From: Manihot esculenta
Lineage: Eukaryota > Streptophyta > Magnoliopsida > Malpighiales > Euphorbiaceae
Reading direction: 5' to 3'
DNA length: 64,000 bases
Assembly: GCF_001659605.2 (NCBI RefSeq)
Contig: NC_035168.2
Span: 1,272,912-1,336,911 of the forward strand
A program made the position numbers and the translations under genes. The notes below the pieces were generated by a model. The model was not told the DNA's origin. It saw only the letters and a list, made by a program, of their open reading frames with translations, and did no database searches. Within the stretch, counting starts at the first letter, position 1. Every line of letters begins with the position of its first letter. Shown here piece after piece: positions 35,501 to 48,884 of this stretch.

Positions 35501-38500
35501 GTTTCACATTCAACCAAGCACCACCTTTCTTGCATGCTTGCTTTGCTTTGCTTCTCTCCCTTTTTTCTGTTCTCTTTCTGTCACACTGCCTTTCTCATGT
35601 GAATTTCCACTCATTTTCATCATACTCTTCATCCATTCTTGGCGTTTACACTCCTGCAATTTTTTTTTTAATTGATGGAGGGAGAATATTATTTTTTTAT
35701 ACTTATAATAAAAAATAATAATTTTATGAGAGTGCATTTTTTTACATAACTCTGAATTTACCTTCCCATTTGACTTCCTCAAAGAAATATTACTTAACAA
35801 AAGATTGGATTTAATTCTAGATTTAACTGGGAATAGTATTAAAAATTCTTCCAAGTCTTCAACCTATTAACTCTGTTTTAAAAAAAAAAAAGCTATATAT
35901 GATGCTTACTATTTTTAACTACTCGTGTTCTAAAAACCACACAAATGGAAAATTTTTAGGACTGGATGAGGAAATGAACTTCCAAGAATGTCAGTAAATC
36001 CTGTGAAAATCTTGGGATTCCTCTAAATTTGTATTCTCTGTACAGCAAATTAACCTGTTTCTTTAACTATAAAAGTTTACTGATAATTTGAAATTTTCCA
36101 AGCCTCTGTACTGCTGCACACTGCCATGGCTGAACTGAAAAAAGCAACCTGTTAGAGATGAGAGGGTGAGGTGTTGCTTTAATCATATGGGTTTAGAGTT
36201 TTAATTAGAAATTAGAACAGAGAATAGAATAGAGAATACAAATAAAGCAAAGGCTGACATATCTGACAATTTAAATTCCTTTAGGTTTTGGTAATATTTT
36301 ATTTTTCCTTAATATATTCCCTTCTTTTTTTTTTTTTATTTCAGTGGGATTATATCTGGGAAAAGAAAAGGAATTTAAATAAAAAACATCATAAACAAGA
36401 GAAGGGAAAGTGGGTTTGATATCTTTCTCTCTTTTCACGCATAAATCGTACTGGGTTTTCTCTGCAAGTCCTCCTGGCCAAGCCTCTTCTTCTTTGGCTT
36501 TGTCCTCCTCCCACGGGCACTTGTCCACTTTCTCCTATCACTGCTTGTTTTTTCTTTTAATTTTTTATTTTTTAGTTTTTGTTTTACAGTTAAGCCAATG
36601 CTTTTATCTCAACTACTCTCTTGCCGCAACAAGTTAGAGTTGTGTAAGTGTAAATATAAAAAAGGAAACAAGTAAAAATTTATGTGTAAAGCTATAGCAT
36701 CTGAGACTTGTTTGGTGATTCCATTTGATGTCATGGTTATCGTCCTTTCACTTTTCATCTAGTACTTGGGAATCATTCAATTCAATTCAATTGCATTGCT
36801 GCCCTTTCTATAAATGAGCTCAACTATCTATTTCTTTAGCAATATCATCAAGTTCAAACCACAAAATTTATGACCCATTAATTGATTTGTTTTGAGAATT
36901 GAAAATTTTCTATTGATACATGATCTATTTATATACAATTAATTTATAGGTAGATAATATGCCAAATTTGAGGGAGAAGGTGAGTGACTTTGAAGAAGTC
37001 AAAAAGAGAAAAAGAAAAGAAAAGAAAAGAAAAGAAAATCCCTCTCTCTCACACACTAATAGAGAGGCTGTAATTATTAGTGTAATTATAAAAGGGATGG
37101 TCCATTTTCACCACCTTCATTCTTAATCCAATGTGAGAAAGGTTATATAAAAATATTGTTTAATCACTAAAAATTATACCCACTAAAAAAATTGAAATAA
37201 TAATTAAAATTTGAAAGAGATGCATGTGGCAGTCATTATGCCATTCCATTGTCTTTCTTGTGGTTAAGTGTGCATTAATTAATTACTTTATCAAATCTTA
37301 ATTAGGAATAGGATTATGTAGTCTTAATTTATAAGTTATGATGATTTTGTGGGCAACTAAACCCACATCATGGTTATGTGTGTATAATTTGGCCTCCTAA
37401 CAACTACACAAGTGCCATATTTGCTTTTACCATAATTACCTTATTTTTTATTTTGTTTTGTAAATTCACAGACAATTTCAATTGGTGACCCATAATGAAA
37501 ACTATAACAAAATAAATATAATCCCAAAGAATCTTAATAAAAGATAGTTTGATTTGAGATATGGTAGGGAACTTGTTAGACATGTGATATAAAAGGTGAA
37601 CAATTACTATTACTGTTATTATTATTATTATTTAATCTTAATTATAGTATATATCAGCAATAAGCTCAAGAAAAGGTGTGAAAATGGGGAAATTAGGGTT
37701 TTTTTTTTGGGTCCACCTTCTTAGGGTCTTTCAATTTCCCAAGCAGGATTTAATTGACTAGAAAATGCACCATAATAAACATTAATAATTAGGATCATGC
37801 CCTACATGCTCTCATTTCTTATGACTTTGCATCCATTTTGGGTCACACATGTTTTTAGCAGCTTCTGGACCCTATTCTATATCTCCATTTCCTATATATA
37901 TATATATATCTCTACTTGATTGAATTTATAATACCAAATTTTATTAATTTTCTCTTTTGGGTGTCTTAAAAAAGAAAATATTTAATTTTGGCTAATTCAA
38001 TCGTTAACCAGCTTTTTTTTATGAACAAGGCAAAATGTATATTATTATTATAAGTAATAACCCTTTGCTCCAACATGAATATTTGCAGATTACTTTTTAA
38101 CTTTAATGATAAGAGTGTTAACTTTTGAAAAGAATAAATTAATTAAATTTATAGGTATCAATAATGTGGCATAATATCAAGTCCTAACAATAAGAAGTGG
38201 GAAATCTTGGGAACAAGATTTGGATTTTTTGTCAAATTTCCACCAAACATTTGTGACAACCTATGAGACTAGGTTAACATGACATCTACACTAGTAATAA
38301 GAGACAAGAAGAGAAAGAAAGAGAAAGGGGAGGAAATTCAATGGGAACTGCTTAATTACATTACATAACTTTAGTGTTCAACAGCTATCCATGAAAATAG
38401 TTCAAATGGAATCCCCTGTCATTTCACAAACACAAAACTCTTATCAATGCCAAATTTTCCTTAAAAGTAAATTTTTAAATCAAAGTAGGTAAAAAATTAA

Positions 38501-39409
38501 AAACTCTTTTAAAAAATAATTATTCTGATTAATTTGAGCCAGATTTATATATATATATATAAACAGAGTCATGATTGGCATAATAAAATTTTTTATTAAC
38601 GAAAAATAATATTAGTAAAAGATATTAAAGTTGGTGATCTGCTACCTATTAATTCACAAAGAAAACTAAAAAGAAACTGGTGCTTCTACTTTAAAACTGA
38701 TTTTAAAAGGATCGGATTCTTTCTCATGCAACAAAGAAAGAAGAAAGCAATCAAGCAAAAGAATATTCCCAACTCCAGGTGCAGCTCATGCTTTGAGCTT
38801 CCTCATGGAAACCACACATCCATGAATAATAAGATCTTTGATGTTAGCTGTATATATATATTCCAAATCAATCCATCACAGCTAGGTGCAGCCACCTTTC
38901 AATAATGCACGCAAATAGTAGAAAATTTTGCAGCCTCACATTATTACCAACTCATTTCCATTAATTTGTCAGGATTTGCATTGTTTTGAATTTATTTTTG
39001 AGCTCATATACTAAAACTCATCACTTTTTCATATTAAATTTCATAATTTTATTATAATTTTAATATAAACAATTAATTTTTACTTAAAATGTAGAGTTTT
39101 TTCTGATAGGAGAGTATAGTCTTACCCAAAACTATGACCAAGACGACAAATAGACTTCAGAATTCGAATTTATCATTTGTAATTTCAATTTTTATCACTG
39201 TATAGAGTCAAGATCAATTTTAGATAGAAGTAAATACGATTATATTAGGATTGTGATAAAAGTTATTAAAGAAATAGTTGTGTTTCTTTTAAATTATGAA
39301 TATTTATCTTTTTATTGAAAATTTTCATATAACAATTGATCTAGATTAAATCTAGCCATTTAATATTTTTTTTCTTATCTTTCTCTCTCATATTTGATCC
39401 TCTCTCATA
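35501..39409. other. Gene-free spacer
   Basis: AT-rich with short open frames on both strands (for example 35510-35854 and 36271-36637) that lack domains or splice partners. Simple repeats: AAAAG units near 37005-37038 and TA repeats near 37894-37907 and 38550. Confidence 0.5.
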
Positions 39410-39895
39410 GGGGTGAGCATTCGGTCAGTTTGGTTCAAAACCGAACCGAATTGAATAAATCGAAAACTGAAATTTTAATGTTTATAAAACTGAATCGAAT
39501 CGATTTTGGTTAGAAACCGAATCGAACCGAACCGGTCTGATTCGGTTCGATTCAGTTCGATTTGATCGGTTTCGATTTTTAATAATTTTTTTATTTTTTA
39601 CACTTTATTTTTAATATTTTAAAATTTAATTAAAATATTTTAATTTTAATTAAAATATTTTAATTTTAATATGATTTAATTTCTCTATATTATTGAAAAA
39701 ACATATTATTATCACCAATCGGTTCGATTTGGTTTTTTCAGTTTTTTTCTGATCAAAACCGAACCGAACCGAAATAATCGAAATTTCTGAAATTAAAAAC
39801 CAAACCGAACCGAAATATATAAAAAATCAAACCAAAATTTCAAATCGATTCGATTCGATCAGTTTTTTTGATTTGAACCGAATATTGCTCACCCC
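39410..39895. mobile_element. MITE with GGGGTGAGCA / TGCTCACCCC ends
   Basis: About 486 bp. The left end is GGGGTGAGCATTCGGTCAGT and the right end is its inverse (CCGAATATTGCTCACCCC). The arms are filled with ACCGAACCGAA and TTCGGTTCGATT repeats and pair over some 150 bp around an AT-rich middle. TA directly flanks both ends (39408-39409 and 39896-39897), which would suit a Tc1/mariner-type insertion. TCTCTCATA also occurs just left (39401-39409) and three bases right (39899-39907), so a 9-bp duplication is an alternative. Confidence 0.8.
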
Positions 39896-40062
39896 TACTC
39901 TCTCATATGTTTTTTTTTTTTTTTGAAATGGGGGATGGGGGATTCGAATCTGAGATCTATCAGGTTTAACCGGATGCACTTACCATCAGACTAAGTCTGG
40001 CAGTGCTAACCGGATGCACTTACCATCAGACTAAGTCTGGCAGTGCTACTCTCTCATATGTT
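39895..40062 (-). mobile_element. tRNA-derived SINE with 17-bp target duplication
   Basis: Read on the minus strand: a head with an A-box-like TAGTCTGATGGTAAGTGC, a B-box-like AGATTCGAATCCC about 40 bases on, a short G/C body (CCCCCATCCCCCATTT) and a poly-A tail (poly-T at 39912-39924). CTACTCTCTCATATGTT stands on both sides (39895-39911 and 40046-40062). The first 40 bases of the head are duplicated in tandem (plus-strand 39968-40007 and 40008-40047), so there are two A-boxes. At under 140 bp it is short for a plant SINE. Confidence 0.85.
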
Positions 40063-43000
40063 AAAACACTTCTTTTCACTTGAAAGTTAATAAAATTAAG
40101 TTTTAATCAAAATTGAGTTTTATTTAAAGCTGAGCATTATTTAAAATCGTGAGATTATATTCTTAACTTCTCTTTTTCGTATTTTTATTTTTAATTAATT
40201 TTTATTTTTGAGAAACACCATACTTATTGTTGTCTTTTTAAAAATTTAAGAGATTTATTAAATTTTCTAGAAAGACAATATATTATTAATTAATTTAATT
40301 AAATCTATAATTATTTAATTGAATTAATAATAAGTATCAATTAATTAACGTATTCGTTTATATTGAGTAATTAATTAATTTAATTTAAATAATTCATTTA
40401 TTATTAATTAAAATTAGATTTTTCTTTTTTAAAATAATTAATTAATTAAATCTACACGTTTCATGAAATTATTAGTTAAATAAAAATTAATTTAAGTGTG
40501 AAATAAATTAATTTATTAATTAAGTATAAATTAATTTAAATGCAAAACAGATTCATTTACTCATAAAAAAACTAATAGGATTCAGTTATTTAAATATTAT
40601 AACTAAATAATTAATAATAAAATAACTATTTTTTTAATTAAAGGTAACGATGAATATTTCAATTTAATTATTTTCCATTAAATTTTAATTTAATTATTTG
40701 TTCTATTATTTTATTTAAGTTTTCTTTTTAAAATCAAATTTTTCAACACCAATTTTCTTTTTGTCCTTTTTTATTTTAAACTATTTTTTTATTCTACTAA
40801 TTTAATTTAAATAAAGTTAAGATTTTTATAGAATTTCATTTGTTTTATTTATAATATTTTTAAATTAAAAAAAATAATTTTTAATTTAATGCATTTGACA
40901 CCCGTCGTTATCTAAGTGGGTATGGTGGGTATGGCAAAAACAAACAGCTAATGCAATTTCTGTTAAAAAAAAATTGTCCATTTCCTTGTAGTTAGGCTTT
41001 TTGATCTTAAAGTGGGTGTTATTCTATGAACATTTTATTATCAAATTCCGTAGTTGGTACAGTGGAAATCTCATTGGCAAGAATCAAGATTAAAGAAAGG
41101 GAGGAAAAATTAAGTTCTTTTTTTATTATTTTCCTAAACAGGTATCCTTAACGGTAGCAAACCAACACCTGTTTATAATTATCTGTTTAATTAACATATA
41201 TAAATCATTAGTTATCTTCTTTCTTAGTGGTTTCCATGACTGTCCAATCACATGCTTTAAGCATCTGATCTCTTGTTTAATTAAACTCTTTTGTTACTCT
41301 CAATTATAAGGGGTGGAAATTTCGTACACTGCACATCTGTTCATACTTTGTTTCCAGTCTATGAATTAACTTGCTTGCATATGTTGTACTAAAATGAGTT
41401 GGCATCTTCTCAATCTTTTTATTTTAAACATTGGTATTATTTTTCTCATTGATGATAATTTTTTTCAAATTCCAAATATACATGTGAAAAGGAAGTATTA
41501 ATGTAGGGTATAGTCTCCAAATTGGAGGGCTTTCTTTGGTTTATCCAAATTTCAGTATTTTTAACCTTGAAACTGGCTTCTCCCAAATAATTTAATGGGA
41601 ATTGACAAAAGGGTATGTTGTGTTTTCTGAATGATGAATGATTGTTTATTGATCATATGGATGTGTATGGTTAGGACTATGTCCATTTTGCCTCTTCCAT
41701 GCTCCTTTTGTACTGTTATCACTATTTTTCTCTCCTCTCCTACACCAAAAATTATTCTGTAAAATCTTTGTATACAAGTTAACCATTAAGGCTTTGTGCG
41801 ACTTTATAATATTCAATATTTTGATTTAATTAAAATATTAATATTTAAATTATAAAAAATTACCTTTTTACATTTTTTGTAACTATATTTGTTTCTCTTT
41901 ATTTATTTTTCATTCAATAATTCATTTTTTTTTTTTTACTCCTTTGCTTTTAGTATAAAATTATTACCACTTTTTCTTTTTGTCAAAGCATCACACGCAA
42001 CCGAATTTTGATTGTACGGCAAATGGACATGTTTTTCCTACTGTGGGGCAAATGACCTCATCTCTGTGTCACAATAACCACATTCGGTTTCCTCATTCTC
42101 TGCTTTAAATACCCTTTTACATCTTTATTTCCCTTTCGCTAATTTAGGTTAGCTGTTGCTAAATTTTCGATATTAGCACCCTCCATTTTTTTTATTTTTA
42201 ATTTATTACAATAAAATCCCTATTTTTTTAAATATTGTAGAACAAAATTTTCAGGCAGTATATATTACTTTAAATTATAGAGGGGTCTGAAAAACAATGG
42301 GAAACAGTAGGCATATGCAACGTAACCTTCACAATCATTTCAGCAGTAAACAAGTGATGGCCCTTGTCATATGCTAGACATGTGCAAGAACCAACCATAG
42401 GTTATTTATTTATTCCTTGTTTGGCCATTGAAAATGGTTAGAAAGAAAGATACTTTTGCATAAGATACTTTTGTTTTGCAATTTCACAAAAAAAGATTGA
42501 CTATTGTACAGAGTCATCCCCTTCTTTTCATAGAAGCTGCTTCTACAACAACAACTCAGCGAGTGGATGAAAGCTTTATCAAGAAAACGAAGTTTGACGG
42601 TGGAAAATGAAGGGTAATTCAGGAAACTTTCCAAGAAAATGGACCTACCTGCTTTTTTTATTTTTCTTGCTGAGTGGTTAGTGAATTATGTGATTTTTTA
42701 GCCACTTCAAAAGAAGAGATTTGTGTCTCCAAATAGGGAGTTACTTGTCATTTTCAATTATCCACTCAATTAAGTATCCATTGAGGAAGTATTGATTTGA
42801 AAATCTGGGTGAGTTGTTTACTTCCAGAAGGTGACCTTGACCCCAGATTCTGTAGGAAATTATAAATATTTACCATTGAATTTTCTCCTTCTGAAAAAAT
42901 TAAATTGAAACAACTTCAAAAGAAAAAGAAAAGGAAATAGAAACTTTTATGCTATTCTTGTCAAGCTACAAATTTCTACTTTTTTAAGATATAATAAATG

Positions 43001-45060
43001 GAGTGATTAGCTATGAATTTAGTAGTTGGTTAGCTCATTGTTGTATTATTTAAAAATAGAGACACTCCATCTAATTAGTATACATAATATTACATAATAA
43101 TATTTAAAGTAAGATTGGACGGCAATTTTAAAAGTTTATATTTTTAAAAGTAATTTTATGGTGTCAATGAGCGTTAAGATGAGTAATTCAATATTTTTCT
43201 TTTAAAATTGAGAGTTTAATACTCGTGAATAGGGTAAAAATTTATGGAAAGCAATTGAATCGACCTAGTGCGAGCAGTTTTTAATCTCAATATAATGCAT
43301 TAAAAATATTTATGTTTATAACAAAATGATTAGGATGCAAAACATCATTATTATTAAGATTAATGAACCCCACAAATAGTAAATTCCACAAAAAATTAAA
43401 AAGGAAAAGTAAGTAACACAAGTAGAACTGACTGCCAGTTAGCTAAAATGTCTTAATTGACAAAGGTAGGGACCCCAAGTCTCAAAAGTTGAAAAGATTG
43501 AAGTGAATCATATAGGTAGACAAGTTTTTTCAACGGCTCACTGAATAAGAAAAGAGATGGGTGGTGCATGTGCTTCTGAATTATTGAAGATACATAGCAT
43601 CTTATGTCAAAATCTCTCAAGGAAATGGAAAATTGTCCACTAAAATCTTCAACCTCTTGGACCCATTAATCCTTCCCTAACTTTCTTAGGAATCAACTTC
43701 ACACCTAACTAAATTTTCTTGCACAACACCTTGTTTTTCCACAACCTCTCAAATTTTACTGAGAAACAATGAGAAAATTTCTTATAATGGACTGTAGACT
43801 TCAGATAGACTGCTACTATCAATTGTAGGTTGGGTAGACTTCAGTTGGTGAAAGAGTAAGTAAATGGAATGCCTAGAAGAAGAAAGACAAAGAAGTCTCA
43901 TGAAATAGCAAGGAATCCATATTAAATGAACACCTCTTCTAATTATTAAACAGTTCTCTATTTCTCATCGTATATTTATATTACGGGTTCATATAGATTC
44001 GATTTAGATATGTTTTGCTCATATTTCCAATTAGCTGATGGTTCATATTAATTTGCCCAAATCTTAAATAATAATCTAACATTTCTTATACTTCTCTTTT
44101 TAGAAGTTAATTTGGCTTCAAAGAGGGCTGTATGATTAGACTGAAAGTTGGTGCTTTTTGGATAGAGCCCATTCAAAGGATGGTAGTTTTAGGGTCAAAA
44201 AGGGTGCCCTTTACAAGTAGTTTTTTCTGTACTCACTGTTGTTTGAAGAATTAAGCTTAATTTCAACTATAATTATTTTAACCAAATTTGATGCTAATAT
44301 TGATTTTAAGTCATATTTACTATTCATTTATTGGGAGTTATCCAATAGAAAATTAATGGGTTTATGTGAAACTTATAACTGAAGAGGTCACCAGAAAATT
44401 TGGGGAAAAAAAAAAAGAACGGAAAGGTGGAGAAACTGAAGTGAGCAGAAAAAGTAAAAAAGAACAAAAGCAGAGAGTGGACTGGAGACGCAGTCCAAGA
44501 AGCATTTCCAGAAGATAACATATGCTTTAAAGAGAAAAAGAAAGACAGAGAAGGAACAAAGCCTGATAGACATAGACTAGGGGTTAGCTTCTAATGGGAC
44601 CTTAGGAATGTGGAAGTGAAAATTTCTGATTCTGCAGCCTATGCTACTGCTGAGAATGGTGATAGGTGAGATAAGAGCAGAGGTTTTATGGAAAAATTGT
44701 CAGAGCATAATGTGTGTGCTTGTTAAAGCTGAGGCATTCACACACCCATACTCATAAGACACTTCCTTAAAACATCGGTGATGATTCCCTGTTTTGGTCC
44801 TCCCATATTCACTTGTTTTATCTTTTGGAAAGTTAATCCTTTGACACTTTCTCAATTTGTAGAGATTTTCTTGCTTTCTCCTTTTGTGAAGATGATCCTA
44901 TTAGATTCTTAAAAATAAAAAACGACAATGATAAATGATACTACTCAAAGCAAAAAATCCAAAAACTAGGATCTACAAAAGCACAAGATCCCAAAATACA
45001 AGATTTCGTTGTTCAAAGGTTCAGAATCTAAACTCCCGAAACCTAAGGTGCCAAAACCAT
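40063..45060. other. Long AT-rich spacer
   Basis: No gene or clear element. Between 40180 and 40870 the sequence is largely TTAATTAATT-type. Short frames at 42410-42634 and 44324-44573 have no family features. Confidence 0.5.
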
Positions 45061-45091
45061 TGAGGATTCGGCCTCGAGGCCGAAATCCTCA
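45061..45091. repeat. 31-bp near-perfect palindrome centred on CTCGAG
   Basis: TGAGGATTCGGCCTC faces GAGGCCGAAATCCTCA. The arms match perfectly except for one extra A in the right arm. It is GC-rich in an AT-rich spacer. Nearby sequence (44960-45660) may be part of an old LTR, since CGAAAC and CAAGGATTC blocks recur, but no second copy is in the window. Confidence 0.7.
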
Positions 45092-45387
45092 AGGATTCAA
45101 TTTCATGGCCATATTCACATGTTGAAAGTTTCAGGTTTCGCTTATAGGCCGAAACTTACATTGACAAAGCATAAAATCCAATGAAAATGAGAGCTCCAAA
45201 CCACATATGGATCAAAACTTCACAGTCTGGGATCAAAGTGGATTCAAAAAAATCTTAGTTCCATTAAAAGTCAATCGACTTTGGATCTATAGGAAGGGAC
45301 ACTTTCAACTCAATTTCAGTCAGATTATACACTTAATGAGGTTACCCACAACCAATCATTCTGGTATGTTTTGTTTTGCAGATCCAC

Positions 45388-45419
45388 ATCCGGCATCGTA
45401 AATGCAGACAATGCCGGAT
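45388..45419. repeat. Short hairpin ATCCGGCAT / ATGCCGGAT
   Basis: Two perfect 9-bp arms (45388-45396 and 45411-45419) separated by 14 bases. There is no U-tract or flanking gene to suggest a role. Confidence 0.55.
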
Positions 45420-45840
45420 ACGCAGACAAGATCAGGACAACATCAATAAGATTGGGATGTGCCCTATGACTATCAACTTGAGGATTAAACTTAAATTTCC
45501 ATAACCTTTTAGGCAACCTTTAGTTCTTGATTCAACCAGTCTCAACCCAAAAGAGGACTGATCGATAATTGGGCGAGGCTTGAGATGGATGCTTCCTCTA
45601 AACCCAGTCTTGTATAAAATAGTAGTCATACCATATTTTATGACCCATCTTGCTTCCGCCTTCAGAGTGGATTTGGGCCTGCACCAGTAGACAATTATAA
45701 TTAGACAAATAAAAAACTAAACTATTTTATTAACAATTTTTTATAATTAAAAAATCTAAAAATTTCTACCTACCTACCGACCACGCAAGCACGGATACAG
45801 AATGGCTAAGGACCAATCGTTTGTACCACGCCGCAAGTTT

Positions 45841-46062
45841 CCTTTCCGTTTTAATAAAACGACACCGTCTGCCACGTAGCCGTTTTCCTCGATCCTCGCA
45901 TTATGTGGCGTCGAAACTCTCTCCTCTCCTTTTCCTTCTGTTTCTTTCCCTTTCCCTCCTTTATTTTCTTCTTCCCCAAGCCTATATTCCTCCAGATTCC
46001 CAATTCCTCCCTGTTTCTCTCTCGCTTTCCCCCTATAGAATCTTTTCCGTCCTCTCTGTCCA
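45841..46062 (+). promoter_or_regulatory. Promoter/leader of the plastid-protein gene
   Basis: AAAACGACACCGTC (45856-45869) and GCCACGT (45871-45877) lie about 200 bp upstream of the ATG, followed by a CT-rich leader from 45920 to 46050. An ACGACACCGT-like motif is often found in dicot promoters. No TATA box is evident. Confidence 0.4.
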
Positions 46063-48884
46063 ATGGCGGAAACCTCTGCCCTCTGCTTCTCACACCTCCC
46101 TTCATTCCCTTCCATTTCTCGCTCCAGAGATTCTAATTCCTTCCTCTCTACTTCTCCTCTCTCTTTTCTCTGTACTCGTTCTAACTTCTCTAATTCCCTT
46201 CCTCGCCCTTCTCGCTCCTTTCATTTTACCTCCAAAGCTTCTGATTCCGATAATTTTATCGGCGACGATTCTCTCGGGTCCTTCCCCTGGTCTGATGGTG
46301 TTAATGGTAACTTCGATCATTTCTCTATTTTCCTTGTTTCATTTTATTATCACATTCTATAGCTGTACTTTTTTTTTTATTTATCTTTAATATGTGATGC
46401 CTGCTCTATTAATTGGAAGATTGACCAGTAAATTCTGATCATTCGAACAGTTCATTTGCTTATTAAGGTTCGGACTTTGTTCATAGATTGTTTAACTCGG
46501 AAAACTTGTTGGAATTAGAAGAGGAACATATATGACATTGCCGAATTGTCAATCCTTTTAACTCTATATGTTAGCTACTAAATTATGTTGGATATAATCC
46601 TACGTTATATCTTTATTAATTACTCGGCACTCTACAGTTGATCAAAGTGCTTTTTCACTCGATTGAATTGTCTATTCAATATTAATTCAAAGTGTAAAAT
46701 GTGAAATATCAATATATGCATTCTTTCCCTTGCTAGTTTTTTGTTTTCCCTTGATGAATGGATGGTCTATGGTGAATATATTTGCAGCTATTGAATGGAT
46801 TCAGGAGGAGAAAGTCACGCTGTTCACTGCTGATGGGCTCGTTCAAATTGGAGGCTCTGTGGTTCCTCGGCTAGTCAGTTCTTCAGATGTATGACTCTTC
46901 TCTATTTATATCTCTTTATTCTTCTGAAGTAAATTTTGGTCATTGGGGTTTTTGGTGCTTTGGTGATGATGCTTTCACTGTATCTTTGGCGTTTTAGATT
47001 TTCTACATCTCCTTACCATGTTTCCAAATTCTCCTTCCACTTGTGTACTTGGAATGTGACTGAGAAATGCTGATCACTGATATCTACTGTTTGATCTGTT
47101 AAATCATGCCTGCATTTATTAACAGAAGAAGCAAGGTAAGTCAAAAACTTCTCAGAGATTTCAACGATTTCAAGAGAGTGATTACATGGACCCAAAACAG
47201 GGCTTGTGTTTGGGAGCACTATTCGATATTGCAGCAACAAATGTAAGCAATTCTTTATGCTTTTATTTTGGGCCAGTCTTTGTGATTTTCAGTCCTATAC
47301 CTTATGCATATGGAATCTGGTCGTTTTAGGGACTTGATATGGGCAGAAGACTCTGTATCTTTGGGTTTTGTCGTTCAATTGAGATGCTAAGTGATGTTGT
47401 GGAAGACACTGTTTTGGAGCATGGTGGGGAGGTATGACATATTGGAATATAGCATATATACTATCATTTTGATGGTTTATTATGATTCTCATGAAGACGT
47501 AACAGTGCAAGCATAATGTAGCTTATAATCAAATTGAGGGGAACAGTATCCAACATGATGCTTCCCTGGGACGAAATTTTGTATGATATAGATTATGGTT
47601 AAAATCATAATATTATGGTTGGTGCTTATATTTATCTTTTGGCATCTGAAATCATCTGAGATAATTACAAACACATGAATGTAAGCAGGGAAGGCATTTT
47701 TCAAGACTATTTATATATTTATTGGTAGGCTTAGTCTAGATTGGATGTTAAATGCATCAGTTTGTTTACTGCCTAAGAAGAGTATCATATGTGGTTTGAG
47801 AATTGGAGTGGACATGGACTGTAGATGACAAAGGAAACTGGCAAGGAGCCTCATATTGGTTTCTTGATTGCTTGCTCTACTCCCAATCTACTGTTTGTCA
47901 TAATATAGTGATATCCTTTTGCATAACTGAATGAAAAGATCAGTTGAAGTTTCCTGTTATAGTGCAACTACTTGTAGTATCTTTTGGGATATATATATAA
48001 ACCAGAATATTTATAAATGTAATTGTGCAATGGCAAAGTTATATATCATCGTATCGCATATAGAAGGACCAGGTTAAAAGGTAAAGGGAGATTTCAAGTG
48101 AGTGGGTAATGTAATAGGAGTTGAGTAGGGGACGTTATGATATATAATGAGGGTGTAGGGAAGTTAGGGTGGCTGAGGTAAAGAGTCAGCTGGAGGTTGT
48201 TAGGAAGAATTTCATTAGTGAGAACAGTTACTGAAAAGGGAATAAGCTGTATAAACAATAGCTTTGTAGTGAGAAGATCCAATCCCTATGAAATACCAAG
48301 ATTCTATTGATTCTCTCATCATGTATGTTTTCTTTCTCTTTCTCTAATCCTATTTTTTCTGCTTCTACTCTATTATCTTTCTGCTCTGCTACTTCTATTT
48401 CTCTGCAACTGCTCTGTTAGGGACTTGAATCCTAACACAATGAAGCAACAAATTTCAATCAGCAGATTTTTGCATACTTGCAAAATTTTTTTTAGTTTGA
48501 AACTGTTTCTAATATGTGGATGAGAGGGAAGTATTTTCTTTTAGATTCCTCTCCTTAATCTCGGTGTACCTGTCCAAGTGGTCATGCAGTTGGCATTAGT
48601 GCTGTCTAGCTCTGTATTCCATTTTTGCATAATTTTATAGCATAAATATTATCTGGCAGTTGGTTTGCGTGGATTAGCCATAAGCTAAGAACGAGTGGAT
48701 CTCCATTTTTCAGGTTGTTACTGCGGAGAAAGCAATCAAAGGTGGTTTGCATGAAAAGCTAACAATGACAGTGGCAGTACCATATCTTTGGGGGGTTCCT
48801 CCTGCTTCAGAAACACTTCGCCTTGCAGTCCGGAGTGGTGGAGGGATTGTGGAGAAAGTTTATTGGCAATGGGATTTTTTGTAA
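46063..48884 (+). CDS. Conserved plant protein of unknown function, probably plastid-targeted (244 aa)
   Basis: Five exons with GT-AG borders: 46063-46306, 46788-46888, 47126-47242, 47330-47431 and 48714-48884; 244 codons plus TAA. Residues 1 to about 65 are rich in Ser, Pro, Arg and Phe with almost no acidic residues, as in chloroplast transit peptides. The mature part has AIEWIQEEKVTLFTADGLVQ, a basic linker (KKQGKSKTSQRFQRFQ), then DPKQGLCLGALFDIAATNGL, RRLCIFGFCRSIEMLSDVVE and a C-terminus ending in VYWQWDFL. No membrane helix or catalytic signature is recognised. The clean frame across five exons and the evenly conserved look indicate a real gene. I cannot name it. The in-frame alternative at exon 3 would be an acceptor three bases later. 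Confidence 0.87.

Noticed and set aside
39941..39990. A tRNA gene suggested by A- and B-box-like motifs
   Set aside because: No acceptor or anticodon stem can be formed; the poly-A tail and 17-bp target duplication identify a SINE.
45774..46390. Several long frames on both strands around the start of the plastid-protein gene
   Set aside because: They mirror the CT-rich leader and first exon; only the frame starting at 46063 continues through four good splice junctions.
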